Below are positions 38,362-46,961 of a stretch of DNA of 64,000 nucleotides, piece by piece; the stretch's first letter is position 1, and each line of letters opens with the position of its first letter. A model generated the notes under the pieces. It saw nothing but the letters and a program-made list of their open reading frames with translations. It ran no database searches and was not told the origin of the DNA. Both the position numbers and the translations under genes were made by a program. Source of the DNA: Phycisphaerae bacterium (GTDB lineage: Bacteria > Planctomycetota > Phycisphaerae > Phycisphaerales > UBA1924); the NCBI GenBank assembly GCA_030432255.1, contig JAUIHS010000001.1, positions 248,001 through 312,000 on the forward strand. Direction: 5' to 3'.

Positions 38362-39495
38362 ATGATGGCAACGGATCGACGCGCATTTCTTCAGTATGCG
38401 ATGATGAGTGCAGCGGCTCTTGGACTGGGGGCATGTGCGGGTTCCGGTACCAGAACGGTGGGAAGGGCGAGGCGACCAATGCGGATCCTGATACTGGGTG
38501 GTACGAAGTTCCTGGGACCTGCAATCGTGCGCCATGCGATGGCGCGGGGTCATGAGATCACGCTGTTCAATCGAGGGAAGACGCGTACGGAGCTGTTCCC
38601 GAACGTCACGAAGTTGCGCGGCGATCGCAACAATGACCTCAAGTCGCTGGAAGGTGGTGAGTGGGACGCAGTCGTGGATACGTCCGCGAATATCCCACGC
38701 TGGGTGAGGACCGCATCGGAAGTTCTGAAGGACTCCGTCGGCCAGTATGTATACATCTCTTCGATCTCTGCGTACGCCCACCCGGACCGGATGGGCCTGG
38801 AGGAGACGGCAGCAACCGCGTTACTCGATGATGAATCCGTTGAGGACGTGACCGGCGGCACGTACGGGGGTCTGAAGGCACTGTGTGAGCGGACGGCGGA
38901 GGCCGTCTTCCCCGGGCGCTCCACGAGCATCCGACCGGGCCTGATCGTGGGACCGGAGGATCCGACGGATCGGTTCACGTACTGGCCGGTCCGCATGCGA
39001 CGGGGCGGGGAGGTTCTGGCTCCGGGCACTCCGGAGGACCCCGTGCAGGTAATCGATGTGCGCGACCTCGGAGCATTCATCGTCGGTTGTATCGAGGCGC
39101 GTCATTACGGGACCTTCAACGCAGCCGGCCCGGTCGGCGGCATGAACGTCGGCGAGATGTTGAACGCATGTCGGAGGGCAGCGGCGCGGGATGCGACATT
39201 CACGTGGGCAGATGCAGACTTTCTCGAAGAGCAGGGCGTGGCCGCGTGGCAGCATCTGACGGTATGGGTCCCGCCGGGAAGCCCGTACGGTGGCTTTGGT
39301 GGCGTGAGCATCGACAAGGCCGTGCGCCACGGACTGACCACGCGAAGCGTCGAAGAGACAGCACGGGACACGCTGCGCTGGATTGATGGCCTGCCACCCG
39401 ATCGGCGGTCCGAGATCGAGGCGTGCAGCCTCGCGGGCCTTCCCGCAGAGCGCGAAGCCGAAGTTCTGGCGACATGGCATGCCCGCTCGGAATGA
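38362..39495 (+). CDS. Tat-signal NAD-dependent epimerase/dehydratase family protein
   Basis: A 377-residue protein. ATG 38362 is chosen since it yields a twin-arginine leader (TDRRAFLQY) followed by a hydrophobic stretch and a lipobox-like 'LGLGAC' with Cys25. The mature part is an extended short-chain dehydrogenase fold: 'ILILGGTKFLGPAIV' dinucleotide loop, 'VVDTSANIPRW', 'YVYISSISAYAHP', and 'TYGGLKALCE' supplying the Y-x3-K pair. Export of a folded cofactor-containing enzyme fits the Tat route. Substrate is probably a sugar nucleotide or related glycan, but nothing nearby specifies it. Longer in-frame starts would bury the Tat motif and are disfavoured. Confidence 0.8.
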   Translation: MMATDRRAFLQYAMMSAAALGLGACAGSGTRTVGRARRPMRILILGGTKFLGPAIVRHAMARGHEITLFNRGKTRTELFPNVTKLRGDRNNDLKSLEGGEWDAVVDTSANIPRWVRTASEVLKDSVGQYVYISSISAYAHPDRMGLEETAATALLDDESVEDVTGGTYGGLKALCERTAEAVFPGRSTSIRPGLIVGPEDPTDRFTYWPVRMRRGGEVLAPGTPEDPVQVIDVRDLGAFIVGCIEARHYGTFNAAGPVGGMNVGEMLNACRRAAARDATFTWADADFLEEQGVAAWQHLTVWVPPGSPYGGFGGVSIDKAVRHGLTTRSVEETARDTLRWIDGLPPDRRSEIEACSLAGLPAEREAEVLATWHARSE

Positions 39496-39520
39496 ACTGA
39501 TGGCTCGTGCCGCCTTGCGG

Positions 39521-39526
39521 TATACT
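39521..39526 (+). promoter_or_regulatory. -10 element very close to the ECF sigma start
   Basis: TATACT is preceded by TTGCGG directly adjacent and lies only 8 bases before the ATG at 39535. A start point 6-7 bases downstream would make the mRNA leaderless or nearly so, and no Shine-Dalgarno sequence is visible in front of this ATG. No -35 at normal distance is seen. Confidence 0.4.
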
Positions 39527-39534
39527 TATGATCC

Positions 39535-40143
39535 ATGAGTGACCTGTATCTGACGACGAGCACGGCACTGCTGGAGGGTCTGAATGACCCCTCCAACCGG
39601 GAAGTCTGGGAGCAGTTCGATCGTCGCTATCGGCCGGTCATCTCGGCATTTGTCATGCGACTTGGAGTTGGTGCGAATGACGCCGCGGATGTGGCACAGG
39701 AGACGCTTGCGACATTCCTGACGGACTACCACGCCGGCAAGTACGACCGGACGCGCGGCCGCCTCCATTCATGGATCATCGGGATCGCCCGGCATCGCGC
39801 GTACGACTTCTTTCGAGCCCGCAAGCGTCACCAGCATGAGGGTGGCGTTTCGGCCATGGAGTCGATGCCGAAGGACGATGAACTGGAGTCGATGTTCGAG
39901 GAGGAGTGTCGGCAGGTCGTTCTGTCCGAGGCCCTGGCCCGACTCCGCTCACAGACGCGAATGAATGATGAAACGATCAAGGCCTTCACGCGTCACGTGA
40001 TCGACCGATTTCCTCCGGAGACGGTGGCCAACGAACTGGGCATCACGGTGGATGCGGTATACATGGCGAAGCATCGATGCCTTTCGAAACTTCGCGCCCT
40101 GGTCGCAGAACTTGAGCAGGCCTACGAGTTGGATCCGTCGTGA
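39535..40143 (+). CDS. ECF-type RNA polymerase sigma factor
   Basis: A 202-residue sigma factor. Region 2 contains 'DAADVAQETLATFLTDY' and 'RGRLHSWIIGIARHRAYDFFRARKRH'; region 4 contains 'VANELGITVDAVYMAKHRCLSKLR'. It belongs to a different ECF branch from the two 'HTLQPTALVHEAY' factors in this window. The stop overlaps the GTG of the kinase gene (GTGA), so the two are made together. The kinase begins with an anti-sigma-type zinc motif, which is a plausible direct regulator of this factor. Confidence 0.92.
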   Translation: MSDLYLTTSTALLEGLNDPSNREVWEQFDRRYRPVISAFVMRLGVGANDAADVAQETLATFLTDYHAGKYDRTRGRLHSWIIGIARHRAYDFFRARKRHQHEGGVSAMESMPKDDELESMFEEECRQVVLSEALARLRSQTRMNDETIKAFTRHVIDRFPPETVANELGITVDAVYMAKHRCLSKLRALVAELEQAYELDPS

Positions 40144-42671
40144 GCGGATGTCCGTCCACGGCGGAACTGGATATCGCGGCGATGCGGATGGCCTCCGGGG
40201 ATTCACTGCCGGACGGGATCGCGGAACATGTCGCATCATGCCGGACCTGTGCAGACCTTTTCGATGAGATGCAGCGCAACGCGGACCTGTCAGGTGAACT
40301 GGGCCGACTGACACCGGCGGCGCGGCGTCGTGGGGATGACGCGATTTCAGACCTCGTTCCGGGATACAAGGTCAGGGGCGAACTCCATCGCGGCGGGCAG
40401 GGCGTCGTCTACGAGGCGGTGCAGGAAGGGTCCAATCGCCGGGTTGCGGTCAAGATGCTCCTGCAGGGTGGCTTTGCGACGACGCGCCAGCGAATTCGCT
40501 TCGAGCGGGAGATCGAGATCGCGGCCAACCTCAAGCACCCGTGCATCGTCACGGTATTCGAACCGCTGAGCCTCTCAGATGGGAGACTGGGTTACGCCAT
40601 GGAGTTGATCGAAGGTGATCGACTCGATGCGTGGGCAGCAGCGGTGCGGGGCGACGTATTGAGCGCGGCGGCGGTACGTCGGATGCTTGCGGTCATGTCG
40701 AAGGTCTGCGATGCGGTGTCGTATGCCCACGGGCGCGCGATCATCCACCGGGATCTGAAGCCGCCCAACGTCCTGGTTGACGGCGATGATGTCCCGCATG
40801 TGCTCGACTTCGGCATTGCGAAGGCCACTGAGAATACGCAGGCGGATGCACAGTCAACGCGCACCGGTGAGTTTCTGGGCACGCTGGCCTATGCGGCACC
40901 GGAGCAGGTCAGCGGGGAGGCAGGTCTCGTCGATGTGCGCACGGATGTGTTCGCACTGGGACTGATGCTGCGCGAGCTGCTGACCGGGACATCTGGCCGC
41001 GTGTTGGCAGGGGCAATGGCGGAGGTCATCGAAGGCATCCTGTCAGCAGAACCGAAACGTCCGTCCACGATGGCGCGGGCGGTGGATGATGACGTGGATG
41101 TCATCGTGATGAAAGCAACGGCGCGCGATCCGGAGCGCCGCTACCAGACGGTCGAGGCGCTGCGCGATGACATCGACGCGTGGATGGCAGGGCGACCGAT
41201 CAGTGCGAAACGCGACAGTCGCCTGTACGTTATGCGCAAGACGATGTGGCGATACCGAGTCGCCCTGGCCGTCGCCGCGGTGATCATGGTGCTGGCGGGC
41301 GGCTTCGTAGTACATCTCGTGCAGAGCAACCGGGAATTGCAGCACAAGACCGAGTTGAGCCACGATGGACTCCTTTTGCGCGGCGAGTTGGACGAGATTG
41401 CCAAGCAACTGGATCGGGAATTCGAGTCTGCCGAGGCGAAACAGCAGCAGATCGCCACACTTCGGCCGCGTCTGGATACGATTGCATCCGAACTGGAGGC
41501 TGTATACCGGAGCGAACCCCTGCTGGAGGCGGGACTGCAAGCGGCGGTAGGGGGGCTGTACCGGCAGATGTCAATCTTTGAACCGGCGCAGGCGCACCTT
41601 GAACGTGCGCTGGAGATCCGGCGGCGGGAACTGGGCGTCAAGCAGGTCGAGACGTGGCGCACCATGCGCGACCTCGCCGAGTTGTATCGTGAACTCGGGG
41701 AAATCCAGGGCGGAGAGCAGACGGAAGCGTCACGTGAACTGCTGGAGGAAGCGCTCGATGTCAGCAGTGCGACCGGAGGCGCGACGAGCGAACTGACCCT
41801 CAGCATCATGACGAACCTGGCCCGGGTGTACTACGACGAACGGGAGTATGCCGAATCAAGAGCCTTGTACGAGAGAGCCCACGAGGGGCTCCGGACCATC
41901 GGTGCCGCGGATTCTGTTGATGCCTTGCGCTGCGAGACGGGCCTCGCGCTGTTGGAGCATGAAGATGCCAAGCGGTTGCGGCGGTCAGACTCAGCCGAAG
42001 ATCAGGCCGAAGGGGCGCGGGCGGATGCGGCGTCGCGCGAGTCTCTCGCGGCGGCCCTTGAGCGACAGAAGTCACTGCTCGGCGTTCGTCATCTGCTGAC
42101 GCAGAAGACGATGAACAACCTGGCGCTGGCACACGTGTTGTCTGATCCACCGATGTACGAAGAGGCGGAGAGGCTGTGGTCACAGTTGCTGGAGGCGCGG
42201 GATCGCACATTGGGTCGGCATCACAAGCGAACGGTGACGACTCTTGCGAACCTGGGTGAGTTGTACGTGGACATGGGTGAAGCGGCACAGGCCGTGACTC
42301 ATCTCCCCAATGCGATTGATGAACTGACCAGGCTGTCCGGTGAGGGCAATCTCAATGTCCTGAACCTCTGGGCGCGACTGGGTGAAGCATACGGCATGCT
42401 CGATCGGTGTGACGATGCGGAGCGGTGCTCGCTTCGTGCGGTCAAGGGGATGCGGGCGACCATCAAAGGCGAGCCGGATGATCGGCAGGCCGTTTACCTC
42501 GGACGCTTCCTGATGGGTTACGGACGAGTGCTCATCGACTGTGGTCACGGGGACGGCGCGAGGGGAGCGTTGGAGGAAGCCAGGGAACTGCTGCCGCGTC
42601 GATTGGGAACGGGTCACCCACTGGTCCGGGAAGTGGATTCGATGCTGGCGAACCTCCCTGAAGGGGCCTGA
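40140..42671 (+). CDS. Ser/Thr kinase with N-terminal anti-sigma-like zinc motif and TPRs
   Basis: An 843-residue protein. Residues ~1-45 contain H30-x3-C34-x2-C37, the ZAS zinc motif of anti-sigma factors. The kinase domain (about 73-350) has the Gly loop 'LHRGGQGVV', K105, D205 in HRDLKPPN and D223 in DFG. A membrane span lies at 374-396. The extracytoplasmic part starts with a coiled coil (about 400-455) and continues with TPR/kinesin-light-chain-like repeats to the end. The gene is coupled to the ECF sigma gene upstream. A single polypeptide thus seems to combine sigma binding, kinase and sensor; sigma binding by the zinc motif is inference from ZAS anti-sigma factors. Confidence 0.88.
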   Translation: MSGCPSTAELDIAAMRMASGDSLPDGIAEHVASCRTCADLFDEMQRNADLSGELGRLTPAARRRGDDAISDLVPGYKVRGELHRGGQGVVYEAVQEGSNRRVAVKMLLQGGFATTRQRIRFEREIEIAANLKHPCIVTVFEPLSLSDGRLGYAMELIEGDRLDAWAAAVRGDVLSAAAVRRMLAVMSKVCDAVSYAHGRAIIHRDLKPPNVLVDGDDVPHVLDFGIAKATENTQADAQSTRTGEFLGTLAYAAPEQVSGEAGLVDVRTDVFALGLMLRELLTGTSGRVLAGAMAEVIEGILSAEPKRPSTMARAVDDDVDVIVMKATARDPERRYQTVEALRDDIDAWMAGRPISAKRDSRLYVMRKTMWRYRVALAVAAVIMVLAGGFVVHLVQSNRELQHKTELSHDGLLLRGELDEIAKQLDREFESAEAKQQQIATLRPRLDTIASELEAVYRSEPLLEAGLQAAVGGLYRQMSIFEPAQAHLERALEIRRRELGVKQVETWRTMRDLAELYRELGEIQGGEQTEASRELLEEALDVSSATGGATSELTLSIMTNLARVYYDEREYAESRALYERAHEGLRTIGAADSVDALRCETGLALLEHEDAKRLRRSDSAEDQAEGARADAASRESLAAALERQKSLLGVRHLLTQKTMNNLALAHVLSDPPMYEEAERLWSQLLEARDRTLGRHHKRTVTTLANLGELYVDMGEAAQAVTHLPNAIDELTRLSGEGNLNVLNLWARLGEAYGMLDRCDDAERCSLRAVKGMRATIKGEPDDRQAVYLGRFLMGYGRVLIDCGHGDGARGALEEARELLPRRLGTGHPLVREVDSMLANLPEGA

Positions 42672-42686
42672 ATCGGACCCTCGGTG

Positions 42687-42715
42687 TTTGCATTCAGTGC
42701 GGGGCCGTGTATGGT
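42687..42715 (+). promoter_or_regulatory. Probable promoter of the PEP-CTERM-like gene
   Basis: TTTGCA (42687-42692) and TATGGT (42710-42715) are 17 bases apart, about 54 bases before the ATG at 42769, which is preceded by GAGAGGAAG. Confidence 0.45.
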
Positions 42716-42768
42716 AGGTGCAGGAGAGATGCGCGCCGAGGCGCCGTTAAAGAGAGGAAGAAAACGTC

Positions 42769-43455
42769 ATGCGCACGATTCTGTGTGGTGGGTTGCTGGT
42801 TGCTTCAGCGTCGATTTCAGATGCGGCGTTCCGGTTGACCTTTGTCGACCTTGGCGGTGGTGGCGGTCTGTCGGGCAGCCCCATTGAGATCACGAGCGGC
42901 GTGGGGAACTTCTATCAGGATGCCGCGGGGGACAACTACGCCCCGACTGCTGCCGACATCATGATGCATCCATCGCTCCAGTGGGACAGCTACATCGCGA
43001 TCGACTCGATCGGGCCGTCGACGCCCACCTACACTTCGATGGCGCCGGGTGGCTCGCAGCCTCCGGGGTTCGATGCCAACAATGGTCACTTTGACACGGT
43101 CGGGTCGCTGGAAGGTGGCTGGTCCGGTGACGCCCAGGCGGTGGGGAACCCGCTCTTCGGCGGAAGCCTGACGGCCTTCTTCGCGCAACTGACCGTACCT
43201 GTCGGCGAGACGGTTTCGGGTGCCAGCGTCGTGGTCACGACGACCGGAAACCTGCCGGGCAACTCCGGTACGCGGACGTTGACGCTGGACGGTGCGCCCA
43301 ACGGCCGCCTCTGCGGCATCTCCTACAAGGGCGATACCACGATCTACGGTGACTCGTACTACTGCTACATCTACGAAATTCCCGCACCGGGTGCCGCTGG
43401 GGTGCTTGGCATCGGGATGCTCGGCATGATGCGAAGGCGCAGAGTCAACTCATAG
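42769..43455 (+). CDS. Secreted protein with PEP-CTERM-like sorting tail
   Basis: A 228-residue protein with signal peptide (cleavage near 'SISDA') and a beta-rich mature part with few Lys residues. The C-terminus reads 'EIPAPGAAGVLGIGMLG' and then an RRRR cluster: a Pro-rich signal, short hydrophobic helix and basic end, as in PEP-CTERM exosortase substrates; Phycisphaerales often use this PAPGA variant. An exosortase is not present in the window. The central region resembles other planctomycete proteins of unknown role. Surface or exopolymer association is inference. Confidence 0.75.
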   Translation: MRTILCGGLLVASASISDAAFRLTFVDLGGGGGLSGSPIEITSGVGNFYQDAAGDNYAPTAADIMMHPSLQWDSYIAIDSIGPSTPTYTSMAPGGSQPPGFDANNGHFDTVGSLEGGWSGDAQAVGNPLFGGSLTAFFAQLTVPVGETVSGASVVVTTTGNLPGNSGTRTLTLDGAPNGRLCGISYKGDTTIYGDSYYCYIYEIPAPGAAGVLGIGMLGMMRRRRVNS

Positions 43456-43484
43456 CCTGCTCCAACCTGGAAGCAATCCATTCG

Positions 43485-44183
43485 CTATTCGAACAGCGAT
43501 GGTTGAATCGGTGGCTCCGGATCCTGACGCTGCGTCAGATCCGCGGAGTCGTTATGCACCTTGTTCACGCGCCGGGATACAGGGCGTGAATCGACCGCAT
43601 CCGCGGGCATCGAACGCAGGAGATGGTTGAGGTCGTTGGGGCCAGTGCGTGAGGGGTCAAGCCAGGCGTCGACGGATTCCGATTCAAGGATGACCGGCAT
43701 GCGGTGGTGGAAATCGCTGATGGCGGCACAGGCGCCGGTGGTGATGACAGAGCAGGTCTGAAGGAGCCCATCCGGTCCGTGCCACGTGTCCCAGATGCCG
43801 GCGAAGAGCATGGGCTGCTCGTCACTCCGGGTGATGTAGTACGGCTGCTTATTGTGCTCGGGTCGGATATCCCACTCGTAGAATCCTGAGGCGGGAATGA
43901 CGCAGCGTTGCGTCGCGGCCGGGCCGCGATAGGCGGGCTTGTCAAAGAGCGTCTCGGCTCGAGCATTGATCATCTTGGGACCGGAGGTGGGATCGCGTGA
44001 CCAGTTGGGCACGAGACCCCAGGTGAGTGTCGTGAACTCGCGCCCGTCTTCACCCCGGCGGGCGGCAAGGACTTCCTGAGTGGGTGCGATATTGAATCGC
44101 GGCGAGATAAGCGGGAAGGCGCCGATTCGCAGGAGTTCTGCGATAACCTCGATCGGAATGGAGAGGGCGAAACGACCGCACAT
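43485..44183 (-). CDS. yedK: SRAP-family protein (YedK/HMCES), abasic-site DNA crosslinker
   Basis: A 232-residue protein beginning M-C-G-R-F, which exposes catalytic Cys2 after Met removal; this fixes the start at 44183. Other family motifs are 'RFNIAPTQ', 'MINARAET', 'CVIPASGFYEW' and 'SDFHHRMPVIL' with the active-site His. SRAP proteins form a thiazolidine crosslink with abasic sites in single-stranded DNA and so shield them. The start lies one base after the stop of the symporter gene, so it is the last gene of that minus-strand run. It ends 29 bases from the convergent PEP-CTERM-like gene. Confidence 0.95.
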   Translation of the reverse strand: MCGRFALSIPIEVIAELLRIGAFPLISPRFNIAPTQEVLAARRGEDGREFTTLTWGLVPNWSRDPTSGPKMINARAETLFDKPAYRGPAATQRCVIPASGFYEWDIRPEHNKQPYYITRSDEQPMLFAGIWDTWHGPDGLLQTCSVITTGACAAISDFHHRMPVILESESVDAWLDPSRTGPNDLNHLLRSMPADAVDSRPVSRRVNKVHNDSADLTQRQDPEPPIQPSLFE

Positions 44184-44184
44184 G

Positions 44185-45720
44185 TCAAGGTTTCTCCGGA
44201 TCGTTCCGTCCATCAGGTTGTGAGGGCAGGACGATGCAGACAGCGAATGCAACGAGCGAGCCAAGGGTGAACCGCCAGGGGAATGCGAGCGGTTCAACAG
44301 CTTTGAATTCCAGCTTCGCCCAGAGCGCGGGCTCGGTGCAGAGCACGGCCAGCGCCCCGGCAACGAGCGCACCGATGACAGTGAGGGTGTTGCCGCGACG
44401 CGTAAAGAGCGCTGTGGCAAAGACAGCCAGGAGTCCTGCATATGCGTAGGTCATGACCGACAGTGCGAAGTTGATCAGCGAGTCATCCCCGGAAGCGCGC
44501 TGCCAGAAGATGGCGCCGGTGGCAACCACCCCGAGCGCGGTGCCCCAGCCGATGAGCGAAATGCGGGCGATCAGAAGGTCGTGCGTCTTGTCGCGTCGTG
44601 GACGGATACGGGCATAGATGTCGTTGACGAACGTACTGGAGAGTGCGTTGAGTGCGGAGTCGAGTGAAGAGAGTCCGGCGGCGAAGAGACCTGCAATCAT
44701 GAGGCCGCCGAGTCCGGCTGGCATGTCGGTGGTGATGTAGCTGAGGAAGACCTTGATTCCCGGGGCATGCTCGACGGTCTCGGTGGCAGTGGTGAGATCC
44801 GGGTGATTATGCCGCACGAAGAGGAGGAGTCCGATGGTCATGAAGAGGAGCGTGACGGGGACACCAATGAGCGAGGAAACAATCATGGAGGCGCTGGCGC
44901 GGGCACGGGTCCGACACGTCAGGAGTCGCTGAACCAGATCCTGGTCGGTAGCGTACGCTGCAAGGTTGAAGAGCGTCCATGCAATCAGCGCAGTCCAGAG
45001 GGTGTAACTTGCCGTGTGATCCATCGAGGTGTCGAGAAGGTGCAGTTTCTCTTCAGCATTCAACCAGTCGATCGCTTCCGCGAGTGGAATGTCGATGGAG
45101 CGCAGCAGGAAGATGAAGGCCGCCAGGACAGCGGCAATGAAGATGACCGTCTGGACGACGTCGGTCCAGATGACGGTCGCGATACCACCGGCGATGGTGT
45201 AGAGGACACCGGCGGCGGTGAGAATCCAGATTGCGGCAACAAGGCCGGCGACGTCGAGATCCTGAAAGAGGATCCACGCGAGTGCGTGAGCGGCGATGTA
45301 GATACGTGCACCGGATGCGAGGAGACGCCCGCCCATGAATGCCAGAGAACCGGCAGTTCGGGCGCCGGGGCCGAAGCGGTGGGCGAGAAGATCGTAGACA
45401 GTCGTGACATTGTGTCGGTAGTACGCGGGCAGGAAGAAGAACGCGCAGAGCAGGGCCGCGAGGATCGTCCCGATGGTCGCGACCAGGTACGTGAGATCGT
45501 AGGCGTAGGCGAATTGAGGGCCGCCGATGAACGTGGCAGCCGAAAGTGCCGTGGCAAGAACGGAGATAGCGACGGCCCACGCGGGCATGCGACGTCCTGC
45601 GAGATAGTAGTCCTCGGTGCCTGACTGTCGACGCGAGAGGAGAATGCCGGTCACGACGAGGACGCCGAAGTAAGCGCCGACAACGACCCAGTCCGCGGCT
45701 GCAAGTGCATGAGATGGCAC
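44185..45720 (-). CDS. Sodium:solute symporter (SSS family)
   Basis: A 511-residue protein with about thirteen spans. Typical features are 'DYYLAGRRMPAWAVAISVLATALSAATFIGGP' in the first helices (written in part), 'RFGPGARTAGSLAFM', and 'AAGVLYTIAGGIATVIWTDVVQ'. SSS carriers import sugars, amino acids, vitamins or sialic acid with sodium. The substrate is not predictable; the neighbouring amino-acid oxidase-like gene would fit an amino acid or amino sugar. It starts three bases after mraY and ends one base before yedK, an operon-like spacing. Confidence 0.9.
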   Translation of the reverse strand: MPSHALAAADWVVVGAYFGVLVVTGILLSRRQSGTEDYYLAGRRMPAWAVAISVLATALSAATFIGGPQFAYAYDLTYLVATIGTILAALLCAFFFLPAYYRHNVTTVYDLLAHRFGPGARTAGSLAFMGGRLLASGARIYIAAHALAWILFQDLDVAGLVAAIWILTAAGVLYTIAGGIATVIWTDVVQTVIFIAAVLAAFIFLLRSIDIPLAEAIDWLNAEEKLHLLDTSMDHTASYTLWTALIAWTLFNLAAYATDQDLVQRLLTCRTRARASASMIVSSLIGVPVTLLFMTIGLLLFVRHNHPDLTTATETVEHAPGIKVFLSYITTDMPAGLGGLMIAGLFAAGLSSLDSALNALSSTFVNDIYARIRPRRDKTHDLLIARISLIGWGTALGVVATGAIFWQRASGDDSLINFALSVMTYAYAGLLAVFATALFTRRGNTLTVIGALVAGALAVLCTEPALWAKLEFKAVEPLAFPWRFTLGSLVAFAVCIVLPSQPDGRNDPEKP

Positions 45721-45723
45721 GAC

Positions 45724-46896
45724 TCAGCGCACCTTGAGGAGCGCGATGGCGCCGGCGACAAGGAGAATGGTGGCGATCCACAGGCGCGCGACGATCTTGG
45801 TCTCCTGCCAGCCGCCCATATGCAGGTGCCAGTGGTAGGGGGCGCATCGGAAGATCCGCTTTCCGCCGGTCGCGCGGAAGTAGCCGACCTGCAGTACCAC
45901 GCTGGCGATCTCAAGGAGGAAGACGCCGGCCATGATGAACATGGCGATCTCCTGCCTGATCACGATCGCAATGTACGCGAGCAGAGCTCCGAGGCAGAGC
46001 GATCCGGTGTCACCCATGAACACGGCGGCAGGAGACGCGTTGAACCAGAGGAAGCCGAGGCACGCGCCGCCGACGGATGCGGCGACCACCGCCAGTTCCC
46101 CGGACGTCGCGACGTAGGGGACCAGAAGGTTGTGTGCCGCAGTATCCGAGCCGGCAATAAAGGCGAGGATCAGCAGGCCGACAGCCACGATGACCGTGAT
46201 TCCGGAAGCAAGACCGTCGAGACCATCGGTGATGTTCACGGCATTGGACATCCCGGTGATGATCAGGACCGTGAATATGATGTAGATGAGTCGCGGAAGG
46301 TAGATCAGACCATCGGCTGGCGGCGCATTGGGGTTCTCGTAGGTCTTCTGGAAGGGGAGGTTCAGAACATGGGCGAGCGACTGGTCCGAGTCTGAGAAGC
46401 CGGCGTTGTAGGCGAAGTACCCGACAAGGGTGGCGAAGCCGAGCTGGAAGAGGAGCTTCTCCCAGGCAAAGAGTCCCTGGCGGGAGGCGTTGGGGCGGGT
46501 GGAAGCTGTCAGCTTGAGCCAGTCATCGGCGGCCCCGATGGCTGCAAAGCAGATGAGGACAACGATGGCCATGCGCACATAGAAATTCGTAAGGTCGGCG
46601 AGGAGGAACGTCGAGAGCCCGATGGCGCCGGCGATCAGGATGCCGCCCATGGTCGGTGTGTTGGCCTTGGATGCGAGCGCCGCGTTCAGTGCCTCGACGT
46701 CAAATTGCGCGGTATCACCGATCTTGCGGGCACGGAGCCAGCGAATGACCGGCTTGCCGGCCAGGAGCACCGTAAAGAAGGCAATGAGTCCCGCCATGAA
46801 GGCGCGGAACGCGAGCTGGTCGATCAGCATCACATAGCGATACACACCGTGTCGCAACAGCCAGTCGCTCAGGATTTCGAAGAGATTGAAGAGCAT
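45724..46896 (-). CDS. mraY: Phospho-N-acetylmuramoyl-pentapeptide transferase MraY
   Basis: A 390-residue integral membrane enzyme that makes lipid I in peptidoglycan synthesis. Conserved loops are 'KANTPTMGG', 'GAADDWLKL', 'NAVNITDGLDGLASG', 'GDTGSLCLG' and the His-rich 'APYHWHLHMGGWQETKIVARLW'. The Asp residues of the active site (ADDW, NxTDGLDGL, GDTGS) are intact. The gene is outside a division/cell-wall cluster, sitting instead between an oxidoreductase and a symporter. Together with murJ at 52574 it shows that the organism has the lipid II pathway, in line with peptidoglycan reported in planctomycetes. Confidence 0.95.
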   Translation of the reverse strand: MLFNLFEILSDWLLRHGVYRYVMLIDQLAFRAFMAGLIAFFTVLLAGKPVIRWLRARKIGDTAQFDVEALNAALASKANTPTMGGILIAGAIGLSTFLLADLTNFYVRMAIVVLICFAAIGAADDWLKLTASTRPNASRQGLFAWEKLLFQLGFATLVGYFAYNAGFSDSDQSLAHVLNLPFQKTYENPNAPPADGLIYLPRLIYIIFTVLIITGMSNAVNITDGLDGLASGITVIVAVGLLILAFIAGSDTAAHNLLVPYVATSGELAVVAASVGGACLGFLWFNASPAAVFMGDTGSLCLGALLAYIAIVIRQEIAMFIMAGVFLLEIASVVLQVGYFRATGGKRIFRCAPYHWHLHMGGWQETKIVARLWIATILLVAGAIALLKVR

Positions 46897-46961
46897 GGGT
46901 CCTGTTGTTGATTCGGTCGATGCGGCATGCCGGCATCACTTCTGCGGCTGAGCCGCCGTGA

